From contig CM060171.1 of NCBI GenBank assembly GCA_030549775.1, positions 139,346,859 through 139,410,858 on the forward strand: DNA of 64,000 nt. The letters run 5' to 3'. Under the pieces are notes generated by a model. The model was given only the letters and a program-made list of their open reading frames with translations, was not told where the DNA came from and made no database searches. The translations under genes and the position numbers were made by a program. How positions within the stretch are numbered: the first letter of the stretch is position 1; every line of letters begins with the position of its first letter. This DNA is from Tamarix chinensis. Taxonomy: Eukaryota > Streptophyta > Magnoliopsida > Caryophyllales > Tamaricaceae. Below, piece by piece: positions 24,091-36,850 of this stretch.

Positions 24091-25330
24091 TCAACATATT
24101 GATAGTAAAATTTTTCATGAGATTTAATGATGGTAGTAACCCTAGAGCAAAAGAGTATATGACTATTATTGATAGATGGTTTTGACAAGCACAAATTGTT
24201 GATTTGGTTTGTTTTGATTTCTCGAATGTGAGAAAGGAGAATATCTTCTTTAATGATTATCCTCATTTTGGTAATAATAATTTCAATTTTACCAACAAAA
24301 TAAAGAGATAACCTAGATCAATATTGTGGCCATATTAATATAGTATCGGTATGATTGACTAGTGAAAAAAAAACTCTAATGTATGGTAGGGATCATGTTC
24401 ATATAGGGAACCTACTTTCACAACATAATACCATACTAGAATAAATAACAAGGGGCTTGTATCTCCACATCTAGTTAATTATCTCCAATTATTGTCATTA
24501 TCCATCATGAAGATGAACATAGGAATACAACTCTCACCACACTTGAACACTAAAGACAAGGGGCTTGTATAGGAATCTTTAGCATCCACTATACTTGGAA
24601 ACTTAGGCTAATGGGAAAATGATCAATTTTGGGTCCACAACACTAATTAAATTTGAAAATTTGACCCAAGAAAATTGTATTGAGATCTTCAACATCCAAC
24701 ACATTAGGAAACCTAGTTTAGGGGTTATAAATTAACTATGGTAACCAGAACCCTAAGTATACATAGTAGAAAAGGCACATGAAAATTCAGTCTTTAATTT
24801 CAATTATTTAAGGCTAACTCATAAATAGATATGAAGACTGAAGTAAAAAATTATCATAGGAAAACAATTGACTTGTTTGAAAACTAGTATACTAGTTTAG
24901 GAACAATAACAATAATACAAATCACATATATTAGATAAACCAATTGATTGGTTTACGAGCAATTGATGAACCCATTAAGCTCCTAACTAGTTAATTGATG
25001 TAACGTTGAGAAAAAAAGTAAACCAACTTAACTAATTGACTAATAGGCCAAAATTAGTTGATTGCTCTTTCTGACCACCAATTGATTGATTCCAATGGGA
25101 ATGAACATATACAAATGTGAATTAAATTTAAACATTAGAAATTTTAACTAAATCCAAGTCCCATCCAACATGCATCCTCACTAACAAACTCATATAAAAA
25201 TATCAAAATTTAACTAATTGGTCTTCTAAAATCTCATAATTCCACACTTTTAAAAGTTGATTCCAAGATTGAAACTATTATTTATATTAAACGCAATAAG
25301 TTCTACTATATGCTATAAGAACTAAAAGGC
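24091..25330. repeat. Uncharacterised repeat with AACCAATTGATTGG-type motifs
   Basis: About 24935-25095 is dense in ACCAATTGATTGG, GCAATTGATGA, TAACTAATTGACTAA and TTAGTTGATTGC. Similar motif-dense DNA recurs at about 56480-56720 and 58090-58140 inside the 5.3-kb TIR element. The rest of this interval shows no gene. Confidence 0.35.
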
Positions 25331-25339
25331 CAGCAAAAC

Positions 25340-26590
25340 CTGTCAGATAAAACTCCATTCTACAATGTCGTAGGCCTTATGTATGTAAACTTTTAACATC
25401 ATTCTTAGGTTCATGCGTTTTCTTCCATAATGTTTTAGAAGCTATATAACCATTAACATGTTATCATATATCACCCTTCTCTTAGAAAAAATAGCTTGGA
25501 GACTATCAACAACTAGATTAGGCACATTTACCAAGACCTAGGAAAATATCTTATTTACTACATTGAAACACATAATTGGGTAAAACTCTTTCACCCTACA
25601 CGTTCCATATATACTTGGTATCAGTGTGATGATAAGATGATTAAGTTGTTTCAAAAGGTTTTTATTTGCCATAACTATTGTACAACCATAAAAATATCTT
25701 CTTCCACAATATATTGAGTCTTTTTGAAATATATGTATTTGTAACCATTTGACTTTGGTGCTTTGAGATCTTCATTTCAAAGTCTACCTTCTTCATCTCT
25801 TGTTCCCTTAGGGAGCACAATAGTTGATTTGTAACTTCATCCGATAACATATATTCTACTGACATATATTCAAGTTCCCTCCCTGAACAAAATAGTTATT
25901 TTAGCCCAATAGTTTACCATAAAATTGTGTGATCTCCCATTACCCTAGCAAATATTTATTATCATCATCGTTAATGCTAAATATCTTGTTTCTACATCGT
26001 GTTACTTGATTGTTGTAGTATAAGTCTTTAGTGTTATGATCACCAAGGTGCACAAAGTTAAGATGCTCCTTTTGCTAGAAAAGGTGTTTATAATCCATAA
26101 CACTTTTCTTCAATATCAATGCATCCAACCTATCTTTTCCTACTAAATAAGTCATTCATTCAAAGGGTCTTACATTAGAATGAACTTTTGGTATTCTCGC
26201 TTATACCGTGCTTGCGAGGCTTTGGTAGAAAAATGTTCGCAGTATTTTTTTTTACTACTTTAATTTGACTTTTAACAATTTGAGTTGAATTATTTCCTAA
26301 TCATAAAAGCTACCTTAAACTCATTTCCACTATATCTCATACACCATTGGAAGGAATTCATGTCTATCAACCCAAATTTTGCAAATTTAAAGCTCTAAAC
26401 CCCTCTTAATGGTGGATCTCTATATCATAATATCGAAGGACAATGATTCAAAATAAGACTTTATAAAGTATCCATAAAATCTTGACAGACATTATCATGT
26501 GACAATCCATTCCTTAATATTCTGTCTAGCTTATGTACCCTTCTATTTGGTGTTTGTTGGTTAGATCAAGTAAATTTACCACTTTTATAC
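25340..26590 (-). pseudogene. LINE ORF2 endonuclease-RT fragment
   Basis: Minus-strand reading from high to low coordinates gives an endonuclease tail (TNQQTPNRRVHKLDRIL, LNHCP, FKFAKFGLIDMNSFQW), the linker HLGDHNTKDLYYNNQVTRCR, and then reverse transcriptase: ITLIPSIYGTCRVKEFYPI, MCFNVVNKIFS, LQAIFSKRRVIYDNMLMVI and LKVYIHKAYDIVEWSF. Plant LINEs have KVDxxKAYDxVEW at the last motif, so the first catalytic Asp is Tyr here. The frame has several stops, and the YADD box and everything downstream are missing. It may be the same dead LINE that left the zf-RVT fragment at 23184-23415, with intervening DNA replaced. Confidence 0.8.
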
Positions 26591-27440
26591 ACAATATCCA
26601 TCAAACCACATAATTAGAAGCACCAACTAAATTCTTATATATTAGATATATCTATTAACCTTCTACCTTTACAATCTTTTGAATGAATGTAGGATGATAT
26701 AAAAGTAATTGTAATTTTTATGTGCTTTATAGATGTAAAATTATCAAAATATTATATCGTGTGTTTTTGTATTAATTTTTCCTAATGACATAGTTTTATA
26801 GTTTTTTTTTATGAATTTTCATTCTCTTATGTATCCTTATCCCTATTTTTTGCATTTTTTTTGTCCATGCCCTCATGCGATAATAACTAGTAAGTAAGGT
26901 ATTCGGTCAAACAGTCTAGAAACTTTTAGTGTGTGGTTTTTGATCGATTAGTATAGAGTTGATAGTAGGTAATGATGCATAGATTCTTCCATGTCTCCCT
27001 TTTTATATAATAATATTAACTATCTAGGGTTTAATTGAGGAGTAGAGATGAAGTTATTTAGCAACCTCATCATCTTCTTGTATCTTATTAGTCATGGAAG
27101 ACCATTGATTTACCATGATAAATAAGGTTTGAAGTTGCAAGAATGGTCATTGTTGGATGGGAAAGTTGGAGTCATGAAAATTAAATTGGGTTATTGAGTG
27201 GAGTGAAATGATCCGAATTAGGATGGCTAGCTCGCCATTCGACCTAATTAGGAAATTTAGGGTGCGTAGAATGGTTGGGTCTTCGTATGCTCAATAAATG
27301 AATATATCTAGGAAGCCTAACACTTACCTTTATAACAATGGTATTAAGGCATCATTGGCATGCATTAAGTTAGCACATAAGCTTAGAGAATGATTGATGT
27401 AATGTGTGTGTGTGTGTGAGAGAGAGAGGCATATCTAGTG
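26591..27440. other. Intergenic DNA
   Basis: No gene recognised; a short (TG)n(AG)n tract lies at 27401-27428. Confidence 0.4.
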
Positions 27441-27444
27441 AAAT

Positions 27445-28060
27445 TACCCTTTATGCTGAAAAATGAGAACTATTCTAATTTTCTGAACTACCTACAATAG
27501 TTTTTACTACCTAATACAAATAGTTTTCACCACCAAGTGTTGTGGGTAGTTTCCTAACTTTAAACATAAATATCTAATATTTAAAAAAAATGACACTATT
27601 TCTTTTTCTTTTCTAGCACTTAAATACTATAGTTTTCTAAAAAACTTGCAGTAGTTTCCTCCACCCACTGGAGGTAGTTTCTATCACCTATTGTGAGTAG
27701 TTTTGTAACCTAAAACAGAATAATCTAAAATTTATAAAAATGCCGCTATTTTTTTAGCACTCAAACGCTGTAGTTTCATAGTTTTATGAGAGACTTATAG
27801 TAATTTCTTCTACTTATTGAAAGTAGTTTCCACCAACTATTGTAGGTAGCTTCCAATTCTGAAATATGAGTACGCAATACTTATAAAAATGACATTGCAT
27901 TTTTTTAACACTCACATATTATAATTTTTTAATTTATTTATAGTAGTTTTCTTTATTTATTAAGAGTAATATCTATCTATTAAGAGTAGTTTCCACCACC
28001 TATTATAGATAGTTTCTTTAATCGAGAGTACTAATTTTCTGTTATCACATAAAGAGTTAG
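27445..28060 (+). repeat. Degenerate tandem array, unit about 140-155 bp
   Basis: Each unit carries TAGTTTCCACCACCTATTG, GGTAGTTTCCTAA, a TATTTATAAAAATG segment and a TAGCACTYAAAYRCTRTAGTTT segment. The last motif recurs near 27614, 27755 and 27908. The same unit is found in reverse orientation at 59330-59850. Confidence 0.7.
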
Positions 28061-30377
28061 TTTGTATTAGATATTTTTCTATATGTACGTACGTATGTAT
28101 GTATAATAATGACGTGGTTTGTAAACCAAGTTAAGCCATTGTCCTCTTTTTGCACGGAATTTATGTAGGACCTTTCCTTTTGGAAAGTAATAAATAAAGT
28201 CTAAGTTGGTTTCTAAGAGTCTTGTTTGGCTTACTAGGTTGAACCATCCCCACATATACCCACGTGAAAAATCATACAACCGACGTCAATCTATATATCT
28301 CAAATTTTACAGCCTAGCAGTAACTTATATTATTAGCCCTCACTTCCGACTAGCTACCTAAGTACAAACTAAATGAAAGAGTCCACCCTAATGAAGACCA
28401 AAAGCCTAGAATACATACATTCATGGGAACCACTTTCATCCTAATAAGTTATACCATAAAAGACAAGACACATGTAATCCCTTCAATAGTATCGTGGCCC
28501 ATTTACCTAAATTATCAGCATTTTGTCATTGCTGGTTCGATGTGCATGACCAGCAAAAAAAAATTGAACCAAGAACTTAGATTATGTTATCAAATTCCCA
28601 TCCTTCGAAAGCAACGTTGCCGTGTAGTTTACTGTAACAAAATACAAACTTATGGAGACGATATATAAGGGAAGGCAAACGAATGCGCCACGTATTGGAT
28701 CCTCACGTCACGTATGTACCTTCACCACGGGACAAGATTTAGGCCGTGGTGTCTAAACCATTCAGAGCAATAGTAATTAAGGCGTAAGGGCACGTACAAG
28801 CTCTTATGAAAAAAGTCTACATCGTGTCTCGCTCACTAGAAGTTTGGCTTTATTAGTGTGCGTATTCGTATCCTTACCATGTGTGAGGAAATTCCGAAAT
28901 TGTTAGGGAAATTATAAAATTTGGACGGATTTAATCTATTTTAAGGCATATATAACACTATATAATTAAAGATAATGATCGTGGTGATAATTTATCTGCA
29001 CAAAACAACAAAACAATCACCAAAATTCTCTCACGTAATTATTTTAATTGGCTTACGACATGAAGAGTAAGAAGAAGAATTTAGAATTTCTTATTCCATG
29101 AAGTATTTTATAGAAAACCAACTAATTAAACATGGAAAAGGAGTACTTTTTGAAAGTCCGGTAAGTAATTTAATTTATATTTGAAGTCACTTATTAAAAG
29201 TAATTATTTATAATAATTAATTATTTTATAAATTTTTTAATTGAAAATATATATTTTTTAAAAATAATTATTATAAATAACAACTTATTAATAAATAGTT
29301 CCAAAAAAGCTATTGATTAGTAACTAATTGTTGGCGGACCAAAAAATGAGAAGCAAAGTGTTGCTTCACAAAGCCGTAGCCGCTGACTAATTTCTGAGAG
29401 TAAAACATACATACATACATTGATGCATACATACACAGCTACCGTTCCAACGTAGGAACTTCATTTTCTTTCATCTTCTTTGCCTTCTCAATCTCGGTTT
29501 TCCTCCTACTTTTTGATTAGTCCGTCAATCTTGAATTCTTTTTTCTCTATTTCCATGTGTTTCTCGGCATGCTGAACGCTTCTTCTACCTTTAAATCTTT
29601 GGCTAGCCCTAAAGAATTTCCAGAGGATGGATCTAATTATAAGATAAAATTATAAATCTTTTTGTAGCAATACAAGAAAAAGGTTATATTTAATGATGTC
29701 CCATCGTTGTTGGATTTAATTAGTATTAGCCACTATAAATAGTCGATAATATAGGTAGAGCAACTTATTGTGGATAATATTTAATAATGATTTTATTTAC
29801 GATACAGATTCTAACTAACGATTAGATATCATGTAATCATCTGGGATCGGATAATATGGACTACAAAGACTAGTTTTTTTGGATACTTCAGGAATAATTG
29901 TATGAAAAGAGCATTAATTCTATTCAAAAATTAATTTAAAAGTAGAGATTTAGCCTTTAATATAAAGTATCTACAGATCCTCCGAGTTTTCAACGTGTAA
30001 CCGCATCAACTGATCTAAGTCCTTAGGGTGATTCATATTTTGATTTATCCTGCGACGTCCTCATGTTTTGAGGGCTATCTGTTGAAGACGAACGAAAGAT
30101 AAGTGTCGTAAACCGACTCTAGTGCACGGGGACGATAGTATTGCGCTGTCTCGTTCGCATGGCGACGTACCAGGACGTTTAATAGGTCTGTAACGACGGT
30201 GTACAACAGCTAGAGGAAAACACAAAATCAATAAAAATGTACGCTAAACCAAAAACTCAAGTCATGAGTCATGCGTGCTGATGCGGGCAACAAATTTGGT
30301 AAGTTTATTGTCTGGGGAATCCTGTGGGTACCCACTCATCATGATCGCCGTCGATAAACTATTGTCATTTTAAAATT
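28061..30377. other. Intergenic DNA
   Basis: Mixed composition with short ORFs on both strands (28079-28279, 28423-28668) that show no domain. No gene, tRNA or recognisable element seen. Confidence 0.35.
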
Positions 30378-30465
30378 AATCAATCTTAATTACTTAAGAT
30401 GCTCATTGTCGTGCCGCTACATATATAATCAATCTTAATTACTTAAGATACTTATTGTCGTGTCG
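30378..30465. repeat. Two-copy tandem duplication of about 49 bp
   Basis: AATCAATCTTAATTACTTAA followed by GATRCTYATTGTCGTGYCG occurs at 30378-30416 and 30427-30465. Each copy centres on the near-palindrome CTTAATTACTTAAG. Confidence 0.85.
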
Positions 30466-30500
30466 ATATATATACATAATTTTTTTCCTGCTGTTTTCTT

Positions 30501-30754
30501 CTATTGCATGCCCATGAATGTATGATAATTAATTCCAATAATCGCAGCAATTAATACAGTAATTAAATCCAAACCGAGATTAACGTGTTGTGCCGTGAAA
30601 TAATCACTGTCCTGAAGTGATTTTCGACCGGACAATGACGCAGATCCCTTCAATGTCGAATTACCCCCAAGGTTAACACAACCTCCTTCGATTTCGTGCA
30701 CTCGGGACAATGAAAAATACCCACATGTTGCCATTGCACCAACAATCACTACAA
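30501..30754 (-). CDS. Possible terminal exon of an unrecognised membrane protein
   Basis: A minus-strand frame, open from about 30763 to the stop at 30501, encodes VVIVGAMATCGYFSLSRVHE, then a polar stretch (NSTLKGSASLSGRKSLQDSD), then a hydrophobic segment LGLDLITVLIAAIIGINYHT and MGMQ. The composition is protein-like and unlike the AT-rich surroundings. It has no AUG at a sensible start, and an AG at 30756-30755 could serve as a splice acceptor, so it would be a last exon joining in a split codon. No upstream exon was recognised in the next 1 kb. I do not recognise the family. It could be a host gene tail, a captured exon or a chance ORF. Confidence 0.35.
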
Positions 30755-30765
30755 CTGCATGGTGT

Positions 30766-31844
30766 CAATTAGGAAAGTAATGAAATGATTATGTGGTGCC
30801 TTGTCCCATAAATATTGTAAACTTCGGAAATATAATTAAAATATTATTATTTAATTGGGTGTTTGGTTGAGAATTTTTTATCTAATTTATTTTTTTTAAA
30901 AAGGTTTTTTTGTATACCAATGACTGTTGATTATATATATATATATATATCAATACACTTAAAAATAAAAATTTATATCAATATTAAAATAAAGTAATTA
31001 ACTATATATATATATATATTTATTTATTTAAAAAAAAAAACCTTTCGTTTTCACTATTGTTTCCGCCTCCCTATCTTTGTTGTGTTCAACCATCAACACA
31101 TATTTTAATATTTAACTTTGAAGGTGGCTCAGACTTTTGGCTGCCCCGTCAAAGTAGCGGTCGTCTGTGACCTAACACCCTAAGGTGGCCCCGATCTCAT
31201 TTGGAGCCGTCTGCTTGCTCTTCCCCTCATATCAAAGAAAATTACTCGAATAGAATATAACCCCACCTTTGCGCTTCCGGACTTTTCCATGCACAACGCC
31301 GCGAGCAGGGAAATGAGTCAAATGACAAAGGCCGGAGGAAAGGGAGGGGGACTGGGGGAGTCAGATGTGTCGGCAGAAAATTAGAAAGATCGTAACCATG
31401 TGTCTATCCATCGACGAAATGGACAAATTTTATTGATGAATTGATTCAAAAGAATTAACCGGTCACTTGAGAGATGAGAATAAAAAATTTAAAATAAATA
31501 AAATTAAAATGTTTATACTTTTAAAAAAAATAAAATATATATATTATTTATAAAAAAAATAAACCCAGCATATTTCTTTTGTCGGGACGGGAGGCAGGCT
31601 CAAACTCAATGGGCACGTGTAGAATGAGAGGGGTTCCAAATTTTGAGGGCTTGCTATTCCCCAAAAAGGGAAAATATAATTGCTTCAACTCGGTGTTGGG
31701 TGAAAGGAAATTTTGCTTTCTCCAAGCCACTAGTTCGAGTCTTATAGAGGCAGGCAGCCATGGAACGTTCAATCAGTATATAATATACATTCTATGTTAA
31801 AGTGGTATTGGTTTATGATTATTGTGGGATCGAGACTGGACGAA
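30766..31844. other. Intergenic DNA with (TA)n tracts
   Basis: (TA)n at about 30934-30950 and 31002-31019. ORFs on both strands at 31548-31800 overlap one another and have no recognised domain. AGTTCGAGTCTTA near 31732 resembles a B-box, but no partner A-box is seen. Confidence 0.35.
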
Positions 31845-32060
31845 GAGAAAATTTAAAATGTTATTTATTAAAAATTTAAAAATAAGTATCAAATTAAATG
31901 ATAAAAAATATATAAATATATATATATATATATTATTAAAAAAGGATTAAATATACTCAAATTAAAAGAGAGGAAAAAAAAAACTACTATCTATATTAGT
32001 TGTCTTAAATTATTACTATTTTTTTAAAAAATAATAATAATCGGATAATTTCTGTATTGA
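31845..32060 (-). repeat. AT-rich dispersed repeat, copy 2
   Basis: Minus-strand core TTTGAGTATATTTAATCC next to (TA)n, as in the copies at 9000, 39660 and 40370. Confidence 0.35.
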
Positions 32061-34020
32061 TTTTAATACCGACAATCTTTAAAAATAAAAAATATTTTAG
32101 GGACAAAAAATGACACCTAAATGCAACTCCAATTACTTACAAAATATATAAATAAATACAAGTAGAATCATGGACAATAAAAATAAAACGAGGACCAAAT
32201 AAAAAGGTAAAAATCTTCCTTGGGATATTATAAAAAATAATTTTTTTTTAGTATTTCAAGGATTTTTAGTAACTTATTCATAAACAAAACGATACTAAAA
32301 CAAATGTATCTTATACTATATTTTGTATTCTAATAATTGTATATTTTTTTTTAAAAAAAATAGGAGTTCATTTTATATTTTTGCAAGTATCTACGACGGG
32401 CCCTATCAAGATAAGAAAATTTGCCACGAATTTTATACTTGTTGGCTACTCATATTGTGAGTCCATAAGTAAATGATTTTTCCAAAGAATATTTAATTTT
32501 AACCTTATTCATAGTCGAATATCTATCTTTTTGAGACAGCACTCCACCGTCTCCAAATGCACCAATACAGTACGGTGCGCGTAAAGCACGGACATCTGTT
32601 TTTCTTCCCCCTTTGTGTCACCAAACAAAAGCTCTTAAAACATATTGATTTCCGAAATTTTGATCCACCAATCTAAAGTCTAATTACAACAAATCTACAA
32701 AGCGCGGTATGTTGAAGTACGCACATAAGTATTACGAGTTACGACTGCCATAAATTTTAATAGGAATAATACTCCACTCGCCCGACTAAAGCCCACCTCT
32801 TCTTTAGTTAAATACCTATTCGTACCATAAAACTCACCGCTAATATCCAAAATGAGTTGAGGGTTCGGTTGCTTTATTTAATTAAATAAATTAAATTCAT
32901 ATATATATATATATTTTTAATTCATATTTCAGCTTTAACTAATAAATTTTGACTAGCTCGTTAAAAATTCAACTCATTTTATTTATTTAATTAAATAACT
33001 TAAATTTAAATTTTATTTTAACCTTATTTAATAATAAATTAAACTCAAACAAATATATATATATTTAACTAGACTTATTTACTATTCTAAATTTCTAATT
33101 ATATCAAATACACCCATCCATTGGGGATATTTATACGTTTTCTATGTGAGAGTTGGTCGAAGAAGGGGGGAGAGAGAGAGGAGTTCTGTCAGATGAAAGT
33201 GGACCGTACAAAAATCTTGGTGCCTGTCCCTAATCCCTACCAGCAAGGCAAATCCAATGGGGGGAAAAAAATCTTAAGGTGCATCAGCATCACTACCAAA
33301 TACCAACCAATATACATAACGCATGATTGCATTTGTGTCAATGGATAGGATAACACCAAAACTAAACGCCGAAATCCAGATTCCAGTCCCACTATAAATT
33401 GAATACCGACAACAAGTTACAGTTGGTTTCTAAAACTAATGTTAGGTCTAAATCGCACGACAATTAGCCACCTAACCTCTGGTCCTTGGCGGCAGACCAT
33501 ATGGCGAATCTATATATATTAGACATCCGATTTTATCTTATCTAAATATTAAATAATCAATTTAATTAATTTAATATTTGATATTCAATATAAATACTAT
33601 TTGACATATATATATAATTTAGTCTTGTGTGACCATATAAAATAATAATATATTATCTATACTTTTAACCTAAGTATATAACTACTCTATTAAATATATA
33701 GTCCTTTAATAACTATTATACTATATAATTTAATCTAGCGATTAGTATTCATAATTCATTTTCTCCTTTTGGATTTAAAGTCTATAATTATAATATCCTA
33801 AAATTTTACTTAACCTAATCTTGTATCATTAATGTTTTAATTTGATTCTAATCTAGAGAAAATCTTATTTTAACCTTAACCAAATTTTCTAATGTCAAAA
33901 TCTTAACCTAATCCGCGTCTTTGACTCGAACAAATTATATTTCGTAACACGATCTTAATTTCAGTAAATTTTATCATTAATTCTATTTATTTTAGCTAAT
34001 TAAATTTATATAATACTAAC
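32061..34020. other. AT-rich intergenic DNA
   Basis: No gene recognised. The ORF at 33121-33348 has no recognisable domain. Confidence 0.4.
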
Positions 34021-34730
34021 CCTAACATTTCCCTTTTCTGTCTTCTTTTTCCCACCTCCTTCTGTCGTAATGCTTGACTTTGTTTTCCTTACAACTTGCA
34101 CCATCAACCATAACTCTCACCTCTATTTTAGCCATCATCATCACCATCATCCCTCACTCTCACCGTCTTAGGCTACTGCCGTCAACTTTGCCCTGCATGT
34201 ACACACCCTCCCCTGCCATTCTTATTCCTCACGCAACACACACATACACACACCATCACTCGCATGCTACATACCCCTGTCATCTTCACCCCAACACCCC
34301 ATCATCCCTTCGTTGAATTTCCTCTCTACTCTTCTCTATCATCCCTCATGCCCAACTGCACCACCCGCTGCATTTTTTTCTTTCACGTGTCACACGTCTC
34401 CTTACACACACTACTCTCTCCTTCCTTCCTATTTTGGTTTGCCTCATTTCTACCCATTTTGTGTTGAGCACCACTACCTTGAGCTCCCTCTCATTTCTTT
34501 CTTATTCTTCTCTCTTGGTTGTACTCTATTTCGTAAGCTCAAACCACCTCTATTACCACCGTGCACAACCACACACAACCCAAAGCTTGGTAGATCGACC
34601 ACTAAGGCCATCCCATCATTCCGCCTCATCGTTACTGGCTATCGCCGTAAACCACCATTATTTTTCCCTCTTCTTTTCTTGCGTCCATCACTTTTTTGTC
34701 ACCAAGGAGTAATGTTATCTTAGTATTTCT
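34021..34730 (+). other. CT-rich, C-rich low-complexity block
   Basis: About 700 bases of strongly pyrimidine-biased sequence rich in CACC, CATC and CCTT. Overlapping ORFs in all three plus frames (34074-34723) are Pro/Ser/His/Phe-rich products of that bias. Similar C-rich blocks occur inside the two long LTR-like units (44.0-45.1 kb and 47.2-47.6 kb), so this may be part of another decayed LTR, but no termini were found. Confidence 0.4.
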
Positions 34731-35884
34731 TGGAACTTTAAACATAGGTTATAAATACTCTTATGATGACGTCGTCTCTTAATATAAAGTTCCTTACACA
34801 TTTTCTTCAAACACTCAATCAAACATTAAGTTATTTACCCACTACTGAGGTTGGGGCCTCAAAACAATCCATTATTTTATCAATTTTTAAACTTTAATTT
34901 TTTTACTTATTATTATCATAGTACCTTGGGGGTATGGAAATTACAGAGTCATTATCTTTCCATCAAATTTTTTTATTATCAAACTATCATGTTTCTATGG
35001 GAAATATGGCTATAAAGAAAAAGATTAGTTAATTTTTTTTCTTGACGACCATATTTTTCATTGAAACATGATGGTTTGATTTCCTTAATAACTTTTTCAA
35101 TGACTCAACAACAATTCCCTAGCACTAAAATAACAATAACCATAAAATTGAAGCTTTACAACTAGATAAATCAAGATCTCTATAGCGGCCAAGGAAATTA
35201 ATGTTGGCGTGATCATTTTGAAGAAAAGGGGTAGGAAAATTCTTGTATTAATTGAGGTAGCATTATCGTAAGGTTATTTTTAATGCGCTTGTGTGGAGGA
35301 TGGTCATGAGGAAGGGTTTATGTACGTCAACCAAACTTTTACATAAAGAAGGTAGTGTGGGCCGTCAATCTCGCAATTTATCATTAAAAACCTCATCGAT
35401 AAAACCCCAAGGGTAAAACACCAACTAAGGAAAAGAGTATAGCTCTCATTGTGGTGACTCAAAGAACGTAGGTCCTTATTTTGTTTAAAGGTACAAGACC
35501 TTGTATTTTAGTGCTAATGGATGTCATTGTGTGAGGTGAGGGTTGTAATAGCCTCCTTCAGGTCTAAGAGTGGGGTTCAAACCTCTATTGGTCTCGTTGT
35601 GTCTCTTCATTGTGGATCTTTGTTGTTGCATGGCATTAAGTTCTATCATTGCTTCCATCTTAGTAGAAAAGGGGTAGCTAGTGGTGTGATGACACTTAAG
35701 TTAGGCAAAAGTGTGTGCGATTGATTGTTTGGATAAAAAAATTCCAATTGACAATGAGTGAAAAATGCTATATGTATACTAATTTTGAAATAAAGATGTA
35801 AAACATATACTTATGATATGGAGTAAGATAGGGTAAGAGAGGCATTGCTTGATATCTACTAAAAGTGATACAGTTTTAGATGCG
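34731..35884. other. Unassigned DNA on the 3' side of the gypsy fragment
   Basis: No gene recognised. Given the minus orientation of the adjacent integrase this could include the element's 3' untranslated region and LTR, but no LTR pair is visible. Confidence 0.3.
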
Positions 35885-36850
35885 TAGTGTCCCTGCTGTC
35901 ACTGATACTTCTTCTGTCCTAATCCTAACACTTATAGTCCTTGGCCTACTTCTTTAATTACCTTGTAGGGGGCCTCCCATTTGGTACGTAATTTACCTGT
36001 ATCAGACTTCTAGGTATCTTGGAAGACCTAATTAAGAACTTAGTTGCCCTCTTGGAAATGTTTCCCTGATATTCTTATTAAAATGTTGGGATACTTTTTG
36101 TTGCTAGATTGTCATCTTGATAAGTGTTAGGTCTTTCTATTTGTCAATGTTGTCTAAGTTAAGAAAAAAATATTGGCTGCATCTTGTTAATGATATATCG
36201 CCATAAATTAGGAAGCCCCATGTTAACAAGAAGCGCCATCTCTTTAACATACCCTAAGGTAAAGGGGGGTTACCCCATCAAGAAGTGGTTGGTGATCCTT
36301 TGTGACCATAATACTCGAAGAATCTCATCGTCTCAATTCCCTTTAGCTTGATCAACTCTTTTTTTTAGCTTGGCAATGATAGTCTTGTTCGCCGAATTTA
36401 CTTAGGAATTGGTTTGAGGGTATTGTAGTATTGAGAAATGCAACTTGATCCACCATTCTTCCCAAAAATATGAAAAATCATTAGAAATAAATGGGGAACC
36501 ATAGTTATTAATGATTTCTCTTGGTACCTTGAATTTACAAATGATATTCTTACATGTAAATATTTACTTCCTTGACATAGACACAGGTGAAGGCTTGGTT
36601 TTCAACCCATTTGGTGAAGTAGTCGGTAAGAACCAACACATATTATCATTGGTTAGGTGCCATCAACATCTTTCCTACTATGTCCATTCCCCACTCCATG
36701 AAGGATCGTCCATTCCCTACTTCTTGAATGGTCATGAAGTGTGGATGGGGTGCAAGTGTTATGTGGATTGGTGTATAACATGTGTGAATCTCTAGCATTT
36801 GTCACATTTTCAAACATAGTTGAAGTAACCATCGTGCATGCCTGATAGGT
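35885..36850 (-). pseudogene. Ty3/gypsy integrase fragment
   Basis: Minus-strand reading gives KCDKC of the HHCC finger, then VLTDYFTKWVENQAFTCVYV, KNIICKFKVPREIINNYGSP, FWEEWWIKLHFSILQYPQTN, SANKTIIAKLKKRVDQAKGN, VLWSQRITNH and the C-terminal YNQQKVAKHFNK-type stretch (here QQKVSQHFNKNI). The first catalytic Asp (VLTDYF) remains. The second (SDNGTQF pattern) is Asn (NNYGSP), and the Glu of QTNGQVE is also lost. Stops and frameshifts are frequent. Reverse transcriptase and RNase H were not found upstream (36850-38400), so this is a truncated copy. Confidence 0.8.

Noticed and set aside
31548..31800. Overlapping ORFs of about 74 codons on both strands
   Set aside because: A MGTCRM string briefly suggested a GMC oxidoreductase motif, but no other part of that family is present.
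34074..34723. Three overlapping plus ORFs of up to 136 codons
   Set aside because: All three frames are open because the DNA is pyrimidine-rich; no domain, low complexity.
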